The notes under the pieces are model-generated. The model had not been told where the DNA came from and ran no database searches. It worked only from the letters and a program-made list of their open reading frames with translations. A stretch of DNA of 64,000 nucleotides from Dryocosmus kuriphilus (Eukaryota > Arthropoda > Insecta > Hymenoptera > Cynipidae), in assembly GCA_038277395.1 (NCBI GenBank), contig CM076193.1:176616711-176680710 (forward strand), given 5' to 3'. How positions within the stretch are numbered: the stretch's first letter is position 1; each line of letters opens with the position of its first letter. Below, piece after piece: positions 31,370 through 43,272 of the stretch. The translations under genes were made by a program, and so were the position numbers.

Positions 31370-33240
31370 TGGTGCTGAGGCAAAAGGTAAATAGAAAGCC
31401 GGTTACAAACTTTACCGCCCTTGTGGGAAATTTTTGATGAAGTGCACAATGAGAAAGAAGACTTAGAGATCGTTGCATTTGAAAGTGAGAAAGAAAAACA
31501 GAAGCAAATAGAAATTTGGAATGAGGAACGTATTAGTTTCGAAGACCTGTACCACAAAGCAATGGGCTTAGCTAACGCGAAGCGACACGAGGTCAATTCA
31601 GTTTTTCAAGCCGACACCGGAAAAAAGCGAACAAAATGAAAGGCCGCCATTTCTACGAGGTATTTATAAACCGGTCAGTTACAATTGTCCATTGTTAAAT
31701 TTACCGAAGTTTGATGGCAATTACGACAAGTGGCTATCTTTTGATGATACGTTCGATGCTACTGTTCATGAAAATTTAGATGTACTACCAGTTATAGAAT
31801 TACAGCATTTGCGTGGTTCCTTAGAAGGCGATGAGTTCCAGCTAATAAGCACAATTTCGACTTCAGCGGGTATAATTGTAACGTAGCTTGGGAGTTATTA
31901 AAAATCAGTTATGATAACAAACGGCTAATTATAAACACACATTTGAAACAGTTGCTAGAGCTTCCCTCAGTCTCTACAGGAGATCATTCAACATTCAGGT
32001 CGCTCATTGATCACATTCAAACACACACGCAAGCACCCAAAAACTTAGAAAAACCGGTAGATCAATGGGGCATAATTTTAATTCATTTTATTTCAAACAA
32101 TCTAGATATTGAGACGAGGATAGATTGGGACTCTCGTGGCAATACCAACAATACCAAAACTATGCCAACGTTAGGAAAATTAATAAAGTTCTTAACCACA
32201 AAGTGTGAAACTTTGGAGTTAGTTGATAAAGCAAGTTCTCATGAGTCAATGAACCCTCTTTCACAGAAAGGGGTAAAATGGTAGTTTTAGCTTCAGGTAC
32301 TCAAGCGCAGTGTGTGGTCTGCAACGGATCTCATAAAATTTTTTATTGTGAAAATTTCAAAAAGGTGGATGAACCAACTCGAATCTCGCAAGTAAAGGAG
32401 CACAAATTGTGCCTGAATTGTTTAGGAAAAGGGCACTTTAACAAAGATTGCAGGTCTTCCTCTTGTAAGATCTGCAATAAACGGCACCGTAGCTTTCTGC
32501 ATTTATAAAAACAGAATTCTTCGAATGATAAAATGAACTCCGCGTCAAAAGAAAGTAAACATGTCACTGCGATCTGCATGGACCGAAAATCAGGTAGTTC
32601 TATTAATGATTTTTCTGACAATTCAGAAAAAGAATCTAGCACGTGGAAAATAGCATCAGCTGTTAATTATAACAATGGGATACCAGCACCACCTGTTAAT
32701 TATATTTCTCAGAATCAAAAGGCACCAATGAATACCGTTTTATCGACAGACTAAATTGACATTTATGATAGAGATGGAAATCTATACACATGCAGAACCC
32801 TTTTAGATACAGGTTCGTAATCTAATATGATTTCACCAAAGTTACTTAAGAAGCATAAAATAAAATGTGAAGAGCTAGAGTTGTCCGTTATTACAGTAGC
32901 TGCTACGAAACCTGGAGTTCATAAAACAGCTACAGTGAAAATTATATCCAAATTAGACAATTTTGTGACAACTAATTGCTTTTACTCCATCCACTTTCCT
33001 AATCGGAGACTCACTTATAATACCTGTTCAGACGTCGTTATTTGATGCACGCGATAATCGTTTATCTCGCTGGCAGCATTTTATAAAGGTCAAAGAACAT
33101 TTTTAAAAGATGGAGTGGCGAGTACTTGCACCAGTTACAGACCTGAAGAAAATGGGTTATTGGCGAGGCGAATATCGAAAAGGGGACGCTTGTGCTACTG
33201 AAGGAAGACAACCTGCCTTCTCTCCAATGGGGATAACGGG
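31370..33240 (+). pseudogene. BEL/Pao retrotransposon gag-protease relic, pol mostly deleted
   Basis: Plus-strand segments match BEL/Pao gag (DUF1759 type): LNLPKFDGNYDKWLSFDD, ELQHLRGSLEGDEFQLI, then a frameshift, LLELPSVSTGDHSTFRSL and MPTLGKLIKFLTTKCETLEL. Zinc-knuckle cysteines follow (CVVCNGSHKIFYC; CLNCLGKGHFNKDC, a CCHC box; CKIC). An aspartic protease start is seen at about 32800 (LLDTGS, followed by a stop, SNMISPKLLKKH). RT, RNase H and integrase are absent; the sequence then jumps to a C-terminal piece (LVLLKEDNLPSLQWG) at about 33185-33230. Confidence 0.88.
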
Positions 33241-33779
33241 ATAATTAGGTTAAAGGCTAGTACTTACGTTTTCTGTGACGTAACACTATGTAATATTGGG
33301 TAATAGGAGGAAAACTTATTGCATACTTAGTGTCATGCTGGGTCTAGTTCTTCATGTGATATACTGTTACTAATAATGCTGTCCAATTGCGTGCATGAGA
33401 TTTGGCCAAACATATTTAAGTTTACTGAGTAGAAGGAGGAGTAAATTGTATTTAAACAAAATACTGAAATTCTGGCATTCAACGATTACATGCCTGCGAC
33501 CATCAGAGAAAAGCTATAAAATTGAGATGAGGCCCCCAAGTTTTTTGTAATAACCAAAATTAATTAGGGTGAACGAAATGAAGAAGTACAGCAGAAGCTC
33601 CAGAATTTGCAGTCCGACAGTTCACAATCCGATAAGCCTTCATTCGTCTCATGACGTCATTGCATCTACATTCACGCACTCTAATTTACTGTACCTGCGA
33701 GCGCAATATTTAACAATACTAAAAAAAAATCGTTTCAAATATTACCTATTAAAAGAACTATATAGAACAGAGTAATAGA
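33241..33779. other. Unit copy B start, with empty sites for two copy-C insertions
   Basis: Aligns with C 48255-48304, 51424-51464 and 52734-53160. No gene. It lacks the 3.1-kb element (48305-51423), the Mos1-like mariner (51465-52731) and the GC-rich block (53160-55355), showing that all three are insertions in copy C. Confidence 0.8.
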
Positions 33780-34489
33780 AAAAAAAACATATGGCATGGT
33801 TGGTACCGTACTGGGTCCATTTTATCAGCTTTTTTAAATTATCAAACCAACTCCAATTATCCCGAATCATTAAGATGTATGTTTCTAATCTAACCCTAAA
33901 ATTATCTATTAAGCTAAGAAAGGTAAATGGTAACATTTCTAGTGACAAAGAAGGAACTGAAGATATACGTGATCCTTGCTTAATCAATTTATCAGACAAA
34001 AAGATTCCTGAAGCAGTTTCTGATATAATTAGATTAGGTGATAAAAGTTCTTTCTTTAACACCAAATAAGAATACCACATTCACGAAATTGTAAAGCATT
34101 TGGATGTAAATTTAGATAATATTCCTCTGCACGTAAGACATGAAGTTAAACACAAAGTATTATCATTCACATCTAATTATTTTTAAAAATCTAAAAGAAT
34201 ATTTACCTAGGTAGAGAAATTGCAACAAACATTCAAATCGCAAAAAATGTCTTTAAAAAAAGAAGAATAACATTATCGCAACTCATGCTGAGAAAGGCAA
34301 TATTACAGTTTTATTAATAAATCCTTTTATCGTTATAAAATGATTGAACTGTTAGATGATTCTGGTACTTATCAAAGAATTATCTCCAATAATCTTTAAA
34401 AAGTTCCAAATTTGGTTTGAAAATGATTAAAATCATGATAAATTAATGTTTACTTAGGAGATATTAATAAAAGAACTAATTTATACTCG
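33780..34489 (+). pseudogene. Truncated Penelope-like RT N-terminal region, copy B
   Basis: An open segment (33791-34069) with LSDKKIPEAVSDIIRLGDKS resembles the region ahead of the RT in Penelope-like elements, and a later frame carries AEKGNIT, the ADKGN-like motif. Multiple stops follow. The same sequence is in copy C (55380-56088), so it predates the unit duplication. Confidence 0.6.
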
Positions 34490-34786
34490 TACAGTCTGTT
34501 CAACAAAAAAGAAATCGCGATAATTCGTAAACCATAAAAGATATTCAATTCCCTTTTGCTACAAAATCAAGTTCACTAAAAGAGCTACGGAGAACATACT
34601 TAATCCCTCGTCCAATCTCCATAACTTTTCAGAGCAGCCTGGCATGTTTCGACAAGGCATTCGGCATTTTCAATGGCAAGTGACTTCCATATTTCTCTTG
34701 TATGAAAAGACAGCTCTTTCAGGGTGAACACCCGCTTCCCTGCAAGCTTTCTCTTCATCACTGACCAAACATTCTCAATTGAGTTC

Positions 34787-36679
34787 GTTTCGCTTATTTA
34801 TTTATAATCTCTCCCTTTTACGGGCTTGAGAGTCTTTACATGACCATCAAATCTTTACATCCAGCGCAGATTTTACAAATACTTATTCCTACCTTATTCT
34901 ATATGTACATAACTTCTTAATCTCTAATCTAAATCTACGCACTGCCGCTGAAGATCTTGGGCTATGTTTCCTCTCGCCATTTCCATTCTATTTAAGGTAT
35001 ATTAATCCGCGACTCTATTGACTTTTCCTTTGCCTATATACGAATCATTTTGGCTCTTCTCTACCCTGTATGACCTGCTCTTTCTCTCAGCCTTTCCAAT
35101 TTCCTCATCCATCCCCAGTACATTCCAAGAAAATACTTTAATCCCCCTTTCGCACTCTCTTTCCCTTCTCCCCACATTCTTCCACTTATCTCGTTCGCAA
35201 ACCGCGGCGCTTCTACTCTGTTCTCACTCATCTCTGCTCCCCTTCGACCTTGAGGCCGCTCACCTATTTTCAACTCCTCTCTCTCTCTTCGTCCTATACC
35301 CAAACCGTCTCGTTCACCCACAACATGTCTCTCCCAAACCAAAATCTATTCCCTTTTCTCCTCTCCTCTCAAGTCCTCTCTCCTATTAGCCATCTCTTCT
35401 TTCTCTCCCTCCATGTCATATATTCATCAATTCTTTTTTTTCTTCCCCTAAGCACCTTCTTTTTCCTAATTACCTGTCTCCTCTCCGCTTCACTTCCCAG
35501 CTTGACTACGTACATCCCCGCTTTTCCTCCTGTCTTGTTGCCCACCCCCTTTATCTCCTGCACCCTGACATTTGCCCTTATGTCCGTCAAAAGTTTCTCT
35601 ACCTCCTTCTTTCCCGTTTCGCTTTCTGCCTGCAATCCTTTTATAACGACATTTCTCCGTTTCTTTTTCCTTTCAAACCCCTCCATTTTCCTTTCTAACC
35701 CACGTACTCTACCTTTCATTCCCTCATTCTCCTCTCTCAAGTTCACATCTCCCTCTTCCTCGTCCCCTCTACCTATTTCTTAACGATTCTCTTGACGTTC
35801 AGCTTTGCGTTATAAGTTACGTACCCTCTCTTCTATCTGCCCTATTACCTTTCTCCCCTCTTTCTACTTTTTTTCTGTCCTTCCTCCATCCTCTTTAATC
35901 TTTGCCCTACATTTTCTTTCTCTTTCTTCCATCCCTTTTCCCGTTTCTCCCATTTCTCTTTTATCTTTATGACTATCCCCTCTGTTCCCCTCCCATGTTC
36001 CTCTTCTTCCGCTATCCCTCTATTCACACTACCTTCTTTAACTCACGGAACATATTTTCCATTGTGTCTTTTGTCTTATCTAATGCCTTATCCATGTCCT
36101 TACTTGACTCTAACATCTTATCAGTTGACTTACCAAACTCTAACCTCTCCGCGTCGCTCCCCACTAGCCCCGGCTGCCCGGCTCGCCGCCTCACTCATTG
36201 CACACTGGGTCCAGTATCTAATTCCCTTCTTCGGGCACGTATTGCCCTCTAGCGTTCTGTTGCCTTGCCTTGGTCCCTCGTAATCGGCCTGCTACCCTGT
36301 GGCCTACTTATTTTATCTTACCTACCTTACCCACTAGTCTCCTGACCCACTTATCAACCTGTCACGCCGCTCCCCACGCTTCCCTCACCCTACCTTTATC
36401 CCTCACACTATTTTACACAAAAAGACAGTAGTAATTAACAATAACCAGACCTTACCTCACCATCATCCATCACTCCTTAGAATGCACCACTTTTTTCACA
36501 TTTTACCTTTATCCACCTTCCGCGACCCCCTCCACTCATTCCTCGCACATACCAACTGCCATAACTCTACTCACAACCCATTTTTGCACTTCTCACAACC
36601 CTTATTCACCCCCAGAGCCAAAACTATCGCTTAAATTCTCACACCTGGTCACATCACCATCAGCGCCCGAAACGGAAGC
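34787..36679 (-). mobile_element. ORF1-only LINE-type retrotransposon, copy 2
   Basis: About 1.89 kb in minus orientation. The 3' tail (tataaataaataa) is at the left edge and the 5' end (CTTCCGTTTCGGGCGCTGA) at the right. It is colinear with copy 1 (3021-8604) along its whole length and also lacks endonuclease/RT. It inserted into the Tc1-like gene with a 16-bp duplication. Confidence 0.9.
35369..36225 (-). pseudogene. LINE ORF1-like coiled-coil protein, copy 2, broken
   Basis: From the right: coiled-coil Lys/Glu-rich coding sequence with SKSTDKML-type and ENMFRELKK segments, then KIKEKWEKREKGWKKEK. A stop precedes REENEGMKGRVRGLERKMEG, KKRRNVVIKGLQAESETGKK and MTWRERKKRWL. It has the same domain layout as 7224-8047, with independent stops. 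RNA-binding ORF1 role inferred from LINE families. Confidence 0.75.
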
Positions 36680-37614
36680 CATTCTCAATTGAGTTGGCAT
36701 CGGGAGATTGTGCAGGCCAAACAATTGTCTCGACGCCATTTTAAGTTTCCACGAGGTTGCAGAGGCGACTGCGATACTTTGTGTCGTTATCTGCTTGCAA
36801 GACCCAATCCTTAATTTGAGCACCAAATACTTTCTTTACTGTTCTCAAAAGACCAAGCTGATAAACTTGGAGCATTTTTTACGCATTCAGATTCTCCGTA
36901 AAAAGCTCCAAGCAATTAAAATCATCCTTAGAAGAGCATCCCCAAACCTGAACTTTTATGAGGTGTTTTACTTTTCGCTGGACGAAACGCTCATTAGCGG
37001 TAGACCAGGCAAGTTTTGACGGGAACCCATGCCCTGAATGACGCTTTAGCAGGAAACACAACATTTGACGTGTCACGTTCAATATTTTCGGCACCCCACG
37101 CTTTGAGTTTAGTCACTGTATTTCAGCCTTGTCTAGAGGATCTCGAATAGTGTTCATGATGAATTCTAGACCCTTTTTAGCTAGCCTATTCTTAACTTGA
37201 CGCATTGTGAGAGTGGGGATTCGCGTCAATAAATGAACGATGACCTTGTCCTCCTTTGGCGTCATTCCTCGCGAACTGCCCTTCCAGGCAAATCGGTGAC
37301 ACCTTTTGCGTCTTTAAAACTTTGTACCCACTTTTTCACAAACTGTTTCGAACTTTTTTTATTTTTCACATGCAGCTTGCTTCACTTTTGGACCCAGCGG
37401 AAGTGAGCACAAGAAGACAGCTTCAAACACTTTCGCGTACGCAGCAAATATTTCGATTTACGTGTGCTCTCTACGACAATTCGAGCGATACTGAAACTAA
37501 AGCATGTTCTCTTCAGTAGCCCTTTAAGTGAACTAGAAGTTAAAAGAAATGGAAATTAAATATCTTTTTATGGTATACGAATAATCGCGATTCCTTTTTG
37601 TTGAACAGACTGTA

Positions 37615-38046
37615 TATTAAAGTTGTCAATCCGGAACCTGCAGAGGCCATCCAAAAGCATTACGAAAATCCCTTAGAATATATTTACATTTTTACTTTAA
37701 TTTTCTGGAAGAATTGTTTTTTTTTATCCACATACATCATAATCGTGTGCTACCATATGGAAAGATTTGCACATTACAATATTGTGTATATTAAAACTTT
37801 TGTAGCATACCTTGTAGGATTTATGTTAGTTTTTCGAAGCTTCAAAGGGGCCGTTTCAGTAAAAATTATGTCAACTTACAATTTAAACATCTGATTCCTC
37901 CAAATTGCGAAAAAGATTATGTAAATTGTGACAGGGTAACATAGTTTGAACAAAGAATGGAACCAATGTTTCCTCCATGAAACCAACATGAAATTAAAGT
38001 ATATCATAAATAAAATTGGCGATAACTAACTAGATAACTACTGTAG
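37615..38046. other. Unit copy B, 5' flank of exon 1, with empty mariner site
   Basis: Aligns with 785-820 plus 2118-2423. The single TA at 37733-37734 is the empty site of the intact mariner of copy A. No gene. Confidence 0.75.
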
Positions 38047-38105
38047 TATATATACGCCAATTACTTCATTAACAATTTAGGCAGGGTTTCGTATAATTTG
38101 CAAAA
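38047..38105 (+). promoter_or_regulatory. TATA core promoter and leader, copy B
   Basis: TATATATA at 38047-38054, then ACGCCAATTACTTCATTAAC and an A-rich start context. TATA to ATG is 59 nt. Confidence 0.72.
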
Positions 38106-38160
38106 ATGAGATTTGCTTCTGCTGTGGTCTTGTACTTGGCGACAGCCTTTAATACTATAG
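38106..38160 (+). CDS. Signal-peptide exon 1, copy B (intact)
   Basis: ATG opens 18 codons (MRFASAVVLYLATAFNTI) plus a G, then donor GTAAAT at 38161. The peptide is a typical signal peptide: positive residue, hydrophobic core, small residues. The phase-1 donor matches the exon 2 acceptor phase in copy A. Exon 2 of this copy (41907) is broken, so the gene as a whole is a pseudogene unless other exons are used. Confidence 0.65.
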
Positions 38161-39985
38161 GTAAATATGATAATGCAATATTTCTGTAATTTTAACCGCA
38201 GCTTTGAGCTTTCCGCAAGTAACTATTTGTTCTGTTTAATCGGCATTATAACCCAATTGCTTTTTTTCTCAAGTTTATCTGAATTAATTACCCGAAATGT
38301 GCTCGAACATAACCAAAATTTATTCTAGAACAAAACAATATATACCAGTTATGCCTACAAACATGAAAAAGTTTCCAGTGAGCCATGTATTGCTCACTAT
38401 TGAGGGCAAACTTCTGCAAATTCTTAACATTGTTTCCTTCAATAACGGCAGAAAGTTGCAATTTATAATAAACCGAGCAGGCAGCAAACTCGGTGTTCGG
38501 CTCTCGGTGTTAGGTTTTTCCTTTTCTTACAAAATGAATATTTTTGCCAATTTTCAATTAATTGATCTAAAAGTTTCCAGAAATCTTACCTGAATAGTAT
38601 GTAATAAGCGCCTCACTGAAAATTGCTTCAAATCTGAAGGTGTCTCGATACTTCTTGTCGACGAAACTAGAAAAATATGGTAACTGACCGGTCTTGATTT
38701 TCAATTCAATATTAATTTTAAGGAAGGTAATACAGTGTATGTGTACCATGTTTCAAAGGATTTAAATTATATTTGGCAAAAATATGACGACTTGTGTTGT
38801 AAATGCATTGATTTTAAGGTTAAATTGTTGCAAGCTTTCCATTTTTAGCTTTAAATCTAAGAAAACTAAAAAGTGCATAATAAGAAGGTTTATTTTGTCA
38901 TTATCTACAAGCATATAGAATAAAACAATTCATTTTGTTAATTTAAAAGTTTTTCGTTTCACTTAATGAGCCCTGGCAGAGATAAGGTTAGACCAGTAAA
39001 AACTTGGCTTGCTGGAATTTCGGGTCAAACAGTGATCATACGTTAATATATTTTATATGAAATATTTGTTCAAAAAAATAAGTGCTGTGACAGAGAACAG
39101 AAAATCTTTCGAAATAAATCTCTTTTTGTACTATTAATACAGTTTTTAAAAGAATAAAGTTTGTTGATACAATCTTAGCTCTCCCGAAACTTCCGTTTCG
39201 AGTTATGAAGTATTTTACGTCTTAACTCTCGACTGGAAGCAGTACCAACAATTCGATTAAACTTTAATTACTCTCTTACTCATTCTGACTATTGAAAACT
39301 TATGTAGATATGTAATTAAATATTATTGATATCCCTGAAATTCTATGAAGAAATTCAGAATCTAGTATTTTTGAACATTAATATGTAATACGGAGAGTTC
39401 AATAACAATAAAAAATGAAGAATGGTAGAAGTTAGATTTTTTAAACTAGAATTTGGTGAAGAAGATAAACCAACTATCCGAGCAAATTTGGATCAACACC
39501 TGCAAAAAAGTTTTTAGAAAACTTCAAAAAGAAAAAACAAACAAGAAGGGAGCAAAGGAAAGTCAACTAACAAAAACTCCTTCTTCTTTTTCTTTCCCTT
39601 GTCGGCCTTTGGTAGGGATTTTGTACAAAGTAAAAATAAAAAAAATCAGAAAAAGAAGAAAGAATATTTGGTTGGCTGCCTACATTTTCTTCCTCTTTTT
39701 CCCTATGTTTGGTTTTGTTTTTGAATTTTGCTGAAAAACTTTTTTTTGGTGTTGTGGCAAATTCGCTCGGAGCGCTGGTTTGTTTCCTTAATCAAATATT
39801 AATTTGACTTATGATAATCTAAATCTTTTTCATTTCGTTAGCTTTTTGTTCCTCGTAGTGGGGTTTTTATTATGATAATCATGATGCAATAAAATATGTC
39901 GCTGAATCCAAATCTGGCAGCAGAGTTTATCTAAGAGATTCGGATTCCTCATAAAAAAATCAATGGAAATACACATACGGGATAT
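38161..39985 (+). other. Intron of copy B, 5' part
   Basis: Aligns with the intron of A (2539-3020, 8605-10000) and C (57489-58373). No gene. T-rich, A-rich blocks at 39500-39730 are shared with A at 9340-9560. Confidence 0.65.
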
Positions 39986-40115
39986 GAGCATAACCAGTAG
40001 GCCCTTACGAACTCCCTGCATGCCCTAGTTACCGGCCGGACGTCTTGGGTCGGTTGCCGCGTGTTTTTATGTTTAATGTGCTTTTTCCGTTCGTCGCATT
40101 TCTGTACTGTTGAAA

Positions 40116-41062
40116 ATGACAGAAGGAAGAGATCAACAAATTTGCGTCAAGTTTTGTTTCGATCTCGGCAAGGGTTGTACGGAGACTATTCAAATCATAC
40201 AGAAGGCCTTTGGGGACAAAAATATGGGCATAGCACAGATAAAAGAGTGTATACTGGGGGTTTAAAAATGGCCGCACATCCGTTGACAGTGACCCTCGTT
40301 CTGGCCGACCTCTGCTGACTACAACAAGGGAAACCTTCGAGCGTGTTTGACGCGATTCTTGCGATTGAAGGCGATCGTGATCTCGATTGACTGCTTGGCA
40401 AATTTTGAAGTAGAAAATGATATCGGAAATATCGAAAGGTACTGTTTGGGAAAGACTTTCTGAAAAAATCGCTCAGGAAAACTGGGAATGAGCTCCTAGA
40501 GGAGGTTATTACAGGTGAAAAATGGTTACATTCTGTCAAAGTCGGAGCCATTTTCAAAGTCGTAGCCATGTTAAGTCAGTGCTGATGCTGATTTTTTTCC
40601 GATTGTGAGGGCGTTGTGCATTACGTGTTTGCTCCAAGAGGTTAGACGATCAACAAAGAATATTACGTTATAGTTCTGAAAAGATTGCATGATGCCGTGA
40701 GAAGAAAACGACCGCGTTTCTGGTCAAGCGGTAACTGTCTTCTTCACCACGATAACGCACCAGCGCATTCATCAAACCTTGTGGATCAATTTTTGGCGAA
40801 ACAAAAGATTGTACAGCTTAGCCAGCCTCCGTACAGTGCCGACACAGCTCCCTGCGATATTTGGTTGTTCCTGAATTTGAAAATGGCGCTAAAAGGAAAA
40901 CGGTTCCACGACATCGTGGCGATTCAGAGTAATGCAACGCGTGAGCTGAAGGCCATTCCAAAATCTGCGTTCGAGGACTGCTTTAACATATGGAAGCACC
41001 GCTGCGAGCATGTGGTCAATCAAATGTGGGGACTACTTCGAGGGATGGCACGACCCGAGTGA
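40116..41062 (+). pseudogene. Mariner-type transposase relic in copy B intron
   Basis: ATG at 40116 begins a segment with QQICVKFCFDLGKG and FGDKNMGIAQIKE, matching a mariner subgroup with this N-terminus. After a deletion and frameshifts the C-terminal half is open at 40685-41062: LLHHDNAPAHSS with the second Asp, then QPPYSADTAPCDIWLFLNLK with the third, KGKRFHDI and ELKAIP. The first catalytic Asp region is destroyed. The surrounding insert (about 39986-41840) is absent from copy A; its ends are unclear. Confidence 0.75.
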
Positions 41063-41840
41063 GGAAAAATAGCACCAACGTGGACATACGAACGCAGGTC
41101 GGATAGTTTTCGAACACCTGTACATGATTTCTGTTTTGGTCGAATATTTACAACTGTAGGAAGTTCTTTATCAATAAATTGCATTCTCTGAAGTAACAAC
41201 CCCATTACCACCCAATATCTCCTTAGTGTTGTACCGATATTACATGCAAAAGCGGCAATATTGACCCTAATATGGAAACAACATTGACGCATAATTTCAA
41301 TGGTCGTTTCCGGCATCGTTCAGTTATGGTTTTCAACAACAAACATCCAGTAAACCTTAAGGGAGGAAGGTGAAAATGTTTTTCATTTTATAATGTGATC
41401 TATATATAATAGAGTATAATGCGGGTACTCAAGACCCAACAATGACATCCATTTTTACCTATCTCTTAAGGTTTACGAGATACTTTTTCCTAAAGATAAT
41501 AATAATTTTACCGGCCGAATGTTGCTACAAATAACCACGAATATGTTGCTCTAATCTTGCCTAAATATAGACGTCAATATTTTCAGCTTTGCGCCAAATA
41601 TCAGCGCAACATTCAGGCATTAATGGGTGCTAATAGTGTAAGCTCCAAGCGCTTTATCAGACGGTTTTCCTCAGAACCCTCTATGAAAGGGTTCTTCGCA
41701 TCGCTGATCACGAAATTGGATTCAACGCTTAAATATTAAAAATGGCGGATCAAATATTGTGGGCAAAAGGAATATTTATAATTATACTGAAAGTCACTGT
41801 CAAGCAGTTCTTTGGGTAGTCATATTAATTTGCCCAAGAC
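41063..41840. other. Rest of the insert in copy B intron
   Basis: No homology to the unit and no domain recognised. It may be the 3' part of the mariner relic or another insert. Confidence 0.35.
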
Positions 41841-41906
41841 GGTTTATGATATAACAACAAAGTATGTACTTCAGAAAACATAAATCCTCTGTTTTTTGTT
41901 GCACAG

Positions 41907-42450
41907 TTCACAGCTCGAGTGTTTCCTTAATGGCGCCGAAATTCCTGGTGTTCCTGGTTCTAGACCTTCTTATTCCCTGACCGCGTTCCTCTCGACACTT
42001 CTTCCCTTCGTTCCAGATCCAGGTCTCCCCCTCGTCTTGGATGCATATCTCCTCCTCGATACTCGCCATTGTCTGCTTTTGATGTCCAGCTTTTTTCATA
42101 CTGATGAACTTGAACTTATTAGGTTAATTCCGAACACGTATCCGAATCAACTATTCGAAATCAGAAAATAAGATTTTCCTGACGAAACACGAGTTCAAAA
42201 GAGTACAGCACGCGGTGTCTTTCGGCCCGTACCTACCATAATACAAAGAGTAATAACAACATCCGATGGTGAGATCCCTGCAATAGTGGCTGCTAATACA
42301 ATTCTTCGTGGAATATATGATATGGAAGGAATGCGGGTCAAATTTAACACGGTAAAAGGCATGGCTTACCCATTGTCCTTACGAGAAGTCAGCGAAGCTC
42401 CTTTAAGCAGTACTAAATCAATATATGTCAATTTTAGTGTCCTAAGACTC
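41907..42450 (+). pseudogene. Exon 2 of secreted-protein gene, copy B, broken
   Basis: An acceptor-like ttttttgttgcacag precedes 41907. The sequence aligns with A 10059-10610. A frameshift affects the Pro/Ser/Arg-rich part, and TAA at 42168-42170 replaces the Tyr codon after FEIRK. Beyond it QRVITTSDGE, RGIYDMEGMRVKFNTVKG and SIYVNFSV are preserved. Similarity ends at about 42450, where other DNA replaces the exon's end. Many differences from A are synonymous, suggesting it was a functional protein until recently. Confidence 0.75.
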
Positions 42451-43270
42451 AATGTATTAAGACCCTTAAGGTTTCCAAGGCAAATATTTTAGGTAATAGT
42501 ATATTACATCGCGAGTATCCTGTAAACATTGAGTTGCGCTTGTAACGTCGTGGTTAATTTTGCAAATGAAGTATGATATATTATTCGAAACCACCATGTT
42601 ACAAAACTGTAGGTCCGTCTGAAAATGAGTGTTGTATGGTCCCTTATCGAAATTGTGGAAAAACGCCCTGTTTAGTGGCACCATCTTTTCTGGCTACTTT
42701 TCCCTACGCGAGCGCAAAATAATATCAGGGGAAGCATTGTGCATTATGAAATTGGCGGTTAAGGCAACTAGCTATCGGTCAGTGTGGCGCCTTTGGAAAC
42801 AATTACCTGTCACCATTCGGAAAGGGCCACATAACACCTATTCTTAAGGACGCGTTGCAGTCATGCTCAAAATTACTACATGATGAGAATGATTTACCTA
42901 TTATAACATTCCTACATGTGAGACCACCCTACAGTAAATAGGACAAAATTTAATAAACCATTTACAGTGGTAGGCTACCACTGTGGATAGAAGACCACTT
43001 CAACTTTCATGTTCCCCCGCATCACACTTTGGCGTATTCCTGGACCATTTTTGTAGAGGGTGATAACGTATTGGAAGTTATAGATCATAGATCGATCCAG
43101 AAGTCATATGCTGTTCATTCAAACAATACACTAGTCCCACAACACCGCTCCGACCCGGGTCGCTGATCGATCACTCTAGCAATCACCAGTAGTGGACAGT
43201 TTCGCACAGCTATATGTGGATCCATACGCTAGATCCGATCCATATTCACTACGCAAAACCTTCCGTTCCG
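42451..43270. other. Insert of unknown type in copy B
   Basis: Absent from copy A, which continues exon 2. I recognise no coding sequence. It may be the 3' UTR of the minus-strand LINE fragment that follows. Confidence 0.35.
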
Positions 43271-43272
43271 TT

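Larger units (their letters stand above)
34771..36695. repeat. 16-bp target-site duplication CATTCTCAATTGAGTT
   Basis: CATTCTCAATTGAGTT at about 34771-34786 and 36680-36695 flanks LINE copy 2 inside the Tc1-like transposase. Confidence 0.93.
34575..37480 (-). pseudogene. Tc1-like transposase, copy B, broken and split by LINE
   Basis: Read from the right: TPKEDKVIVHLLTR and LTMRQVKNRLAKKGLE (DNA-binding domain), KHLIKVQVWGCSSKDDFNCLELFTENLNA, DWVLQADND (catalytic Asp), then SPDAN. The LINE interrupts here, and the remaining C-terminus (ENVWSVMKRKLAGKRVFTLKE) continues at about 34770 down to 34590. Several stops and frameshifts. Confidence 0.85.
34492..37612 (-). mobile_element. Tc1-like element, copy B, interrupted by a LINE
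   Basis: The inverted ends are CAGTCTGTTCAACAAAAA.GAATCGCGATNATTCG, with TA at 34490-34491 and 37613-37614. Without the LINE and its duplication it is about 1.2 kb. Related copy at 56091-57250. The transposase is on the minus strand. Confidence 0.88.

Noticed and set aside
34992..36252. Plus-strand ORFs rich in Ser/Leu/Phe across the LINE
   Set aside because: Shadows of the minus-strand ORF1-type gene and its purine-rich leader.
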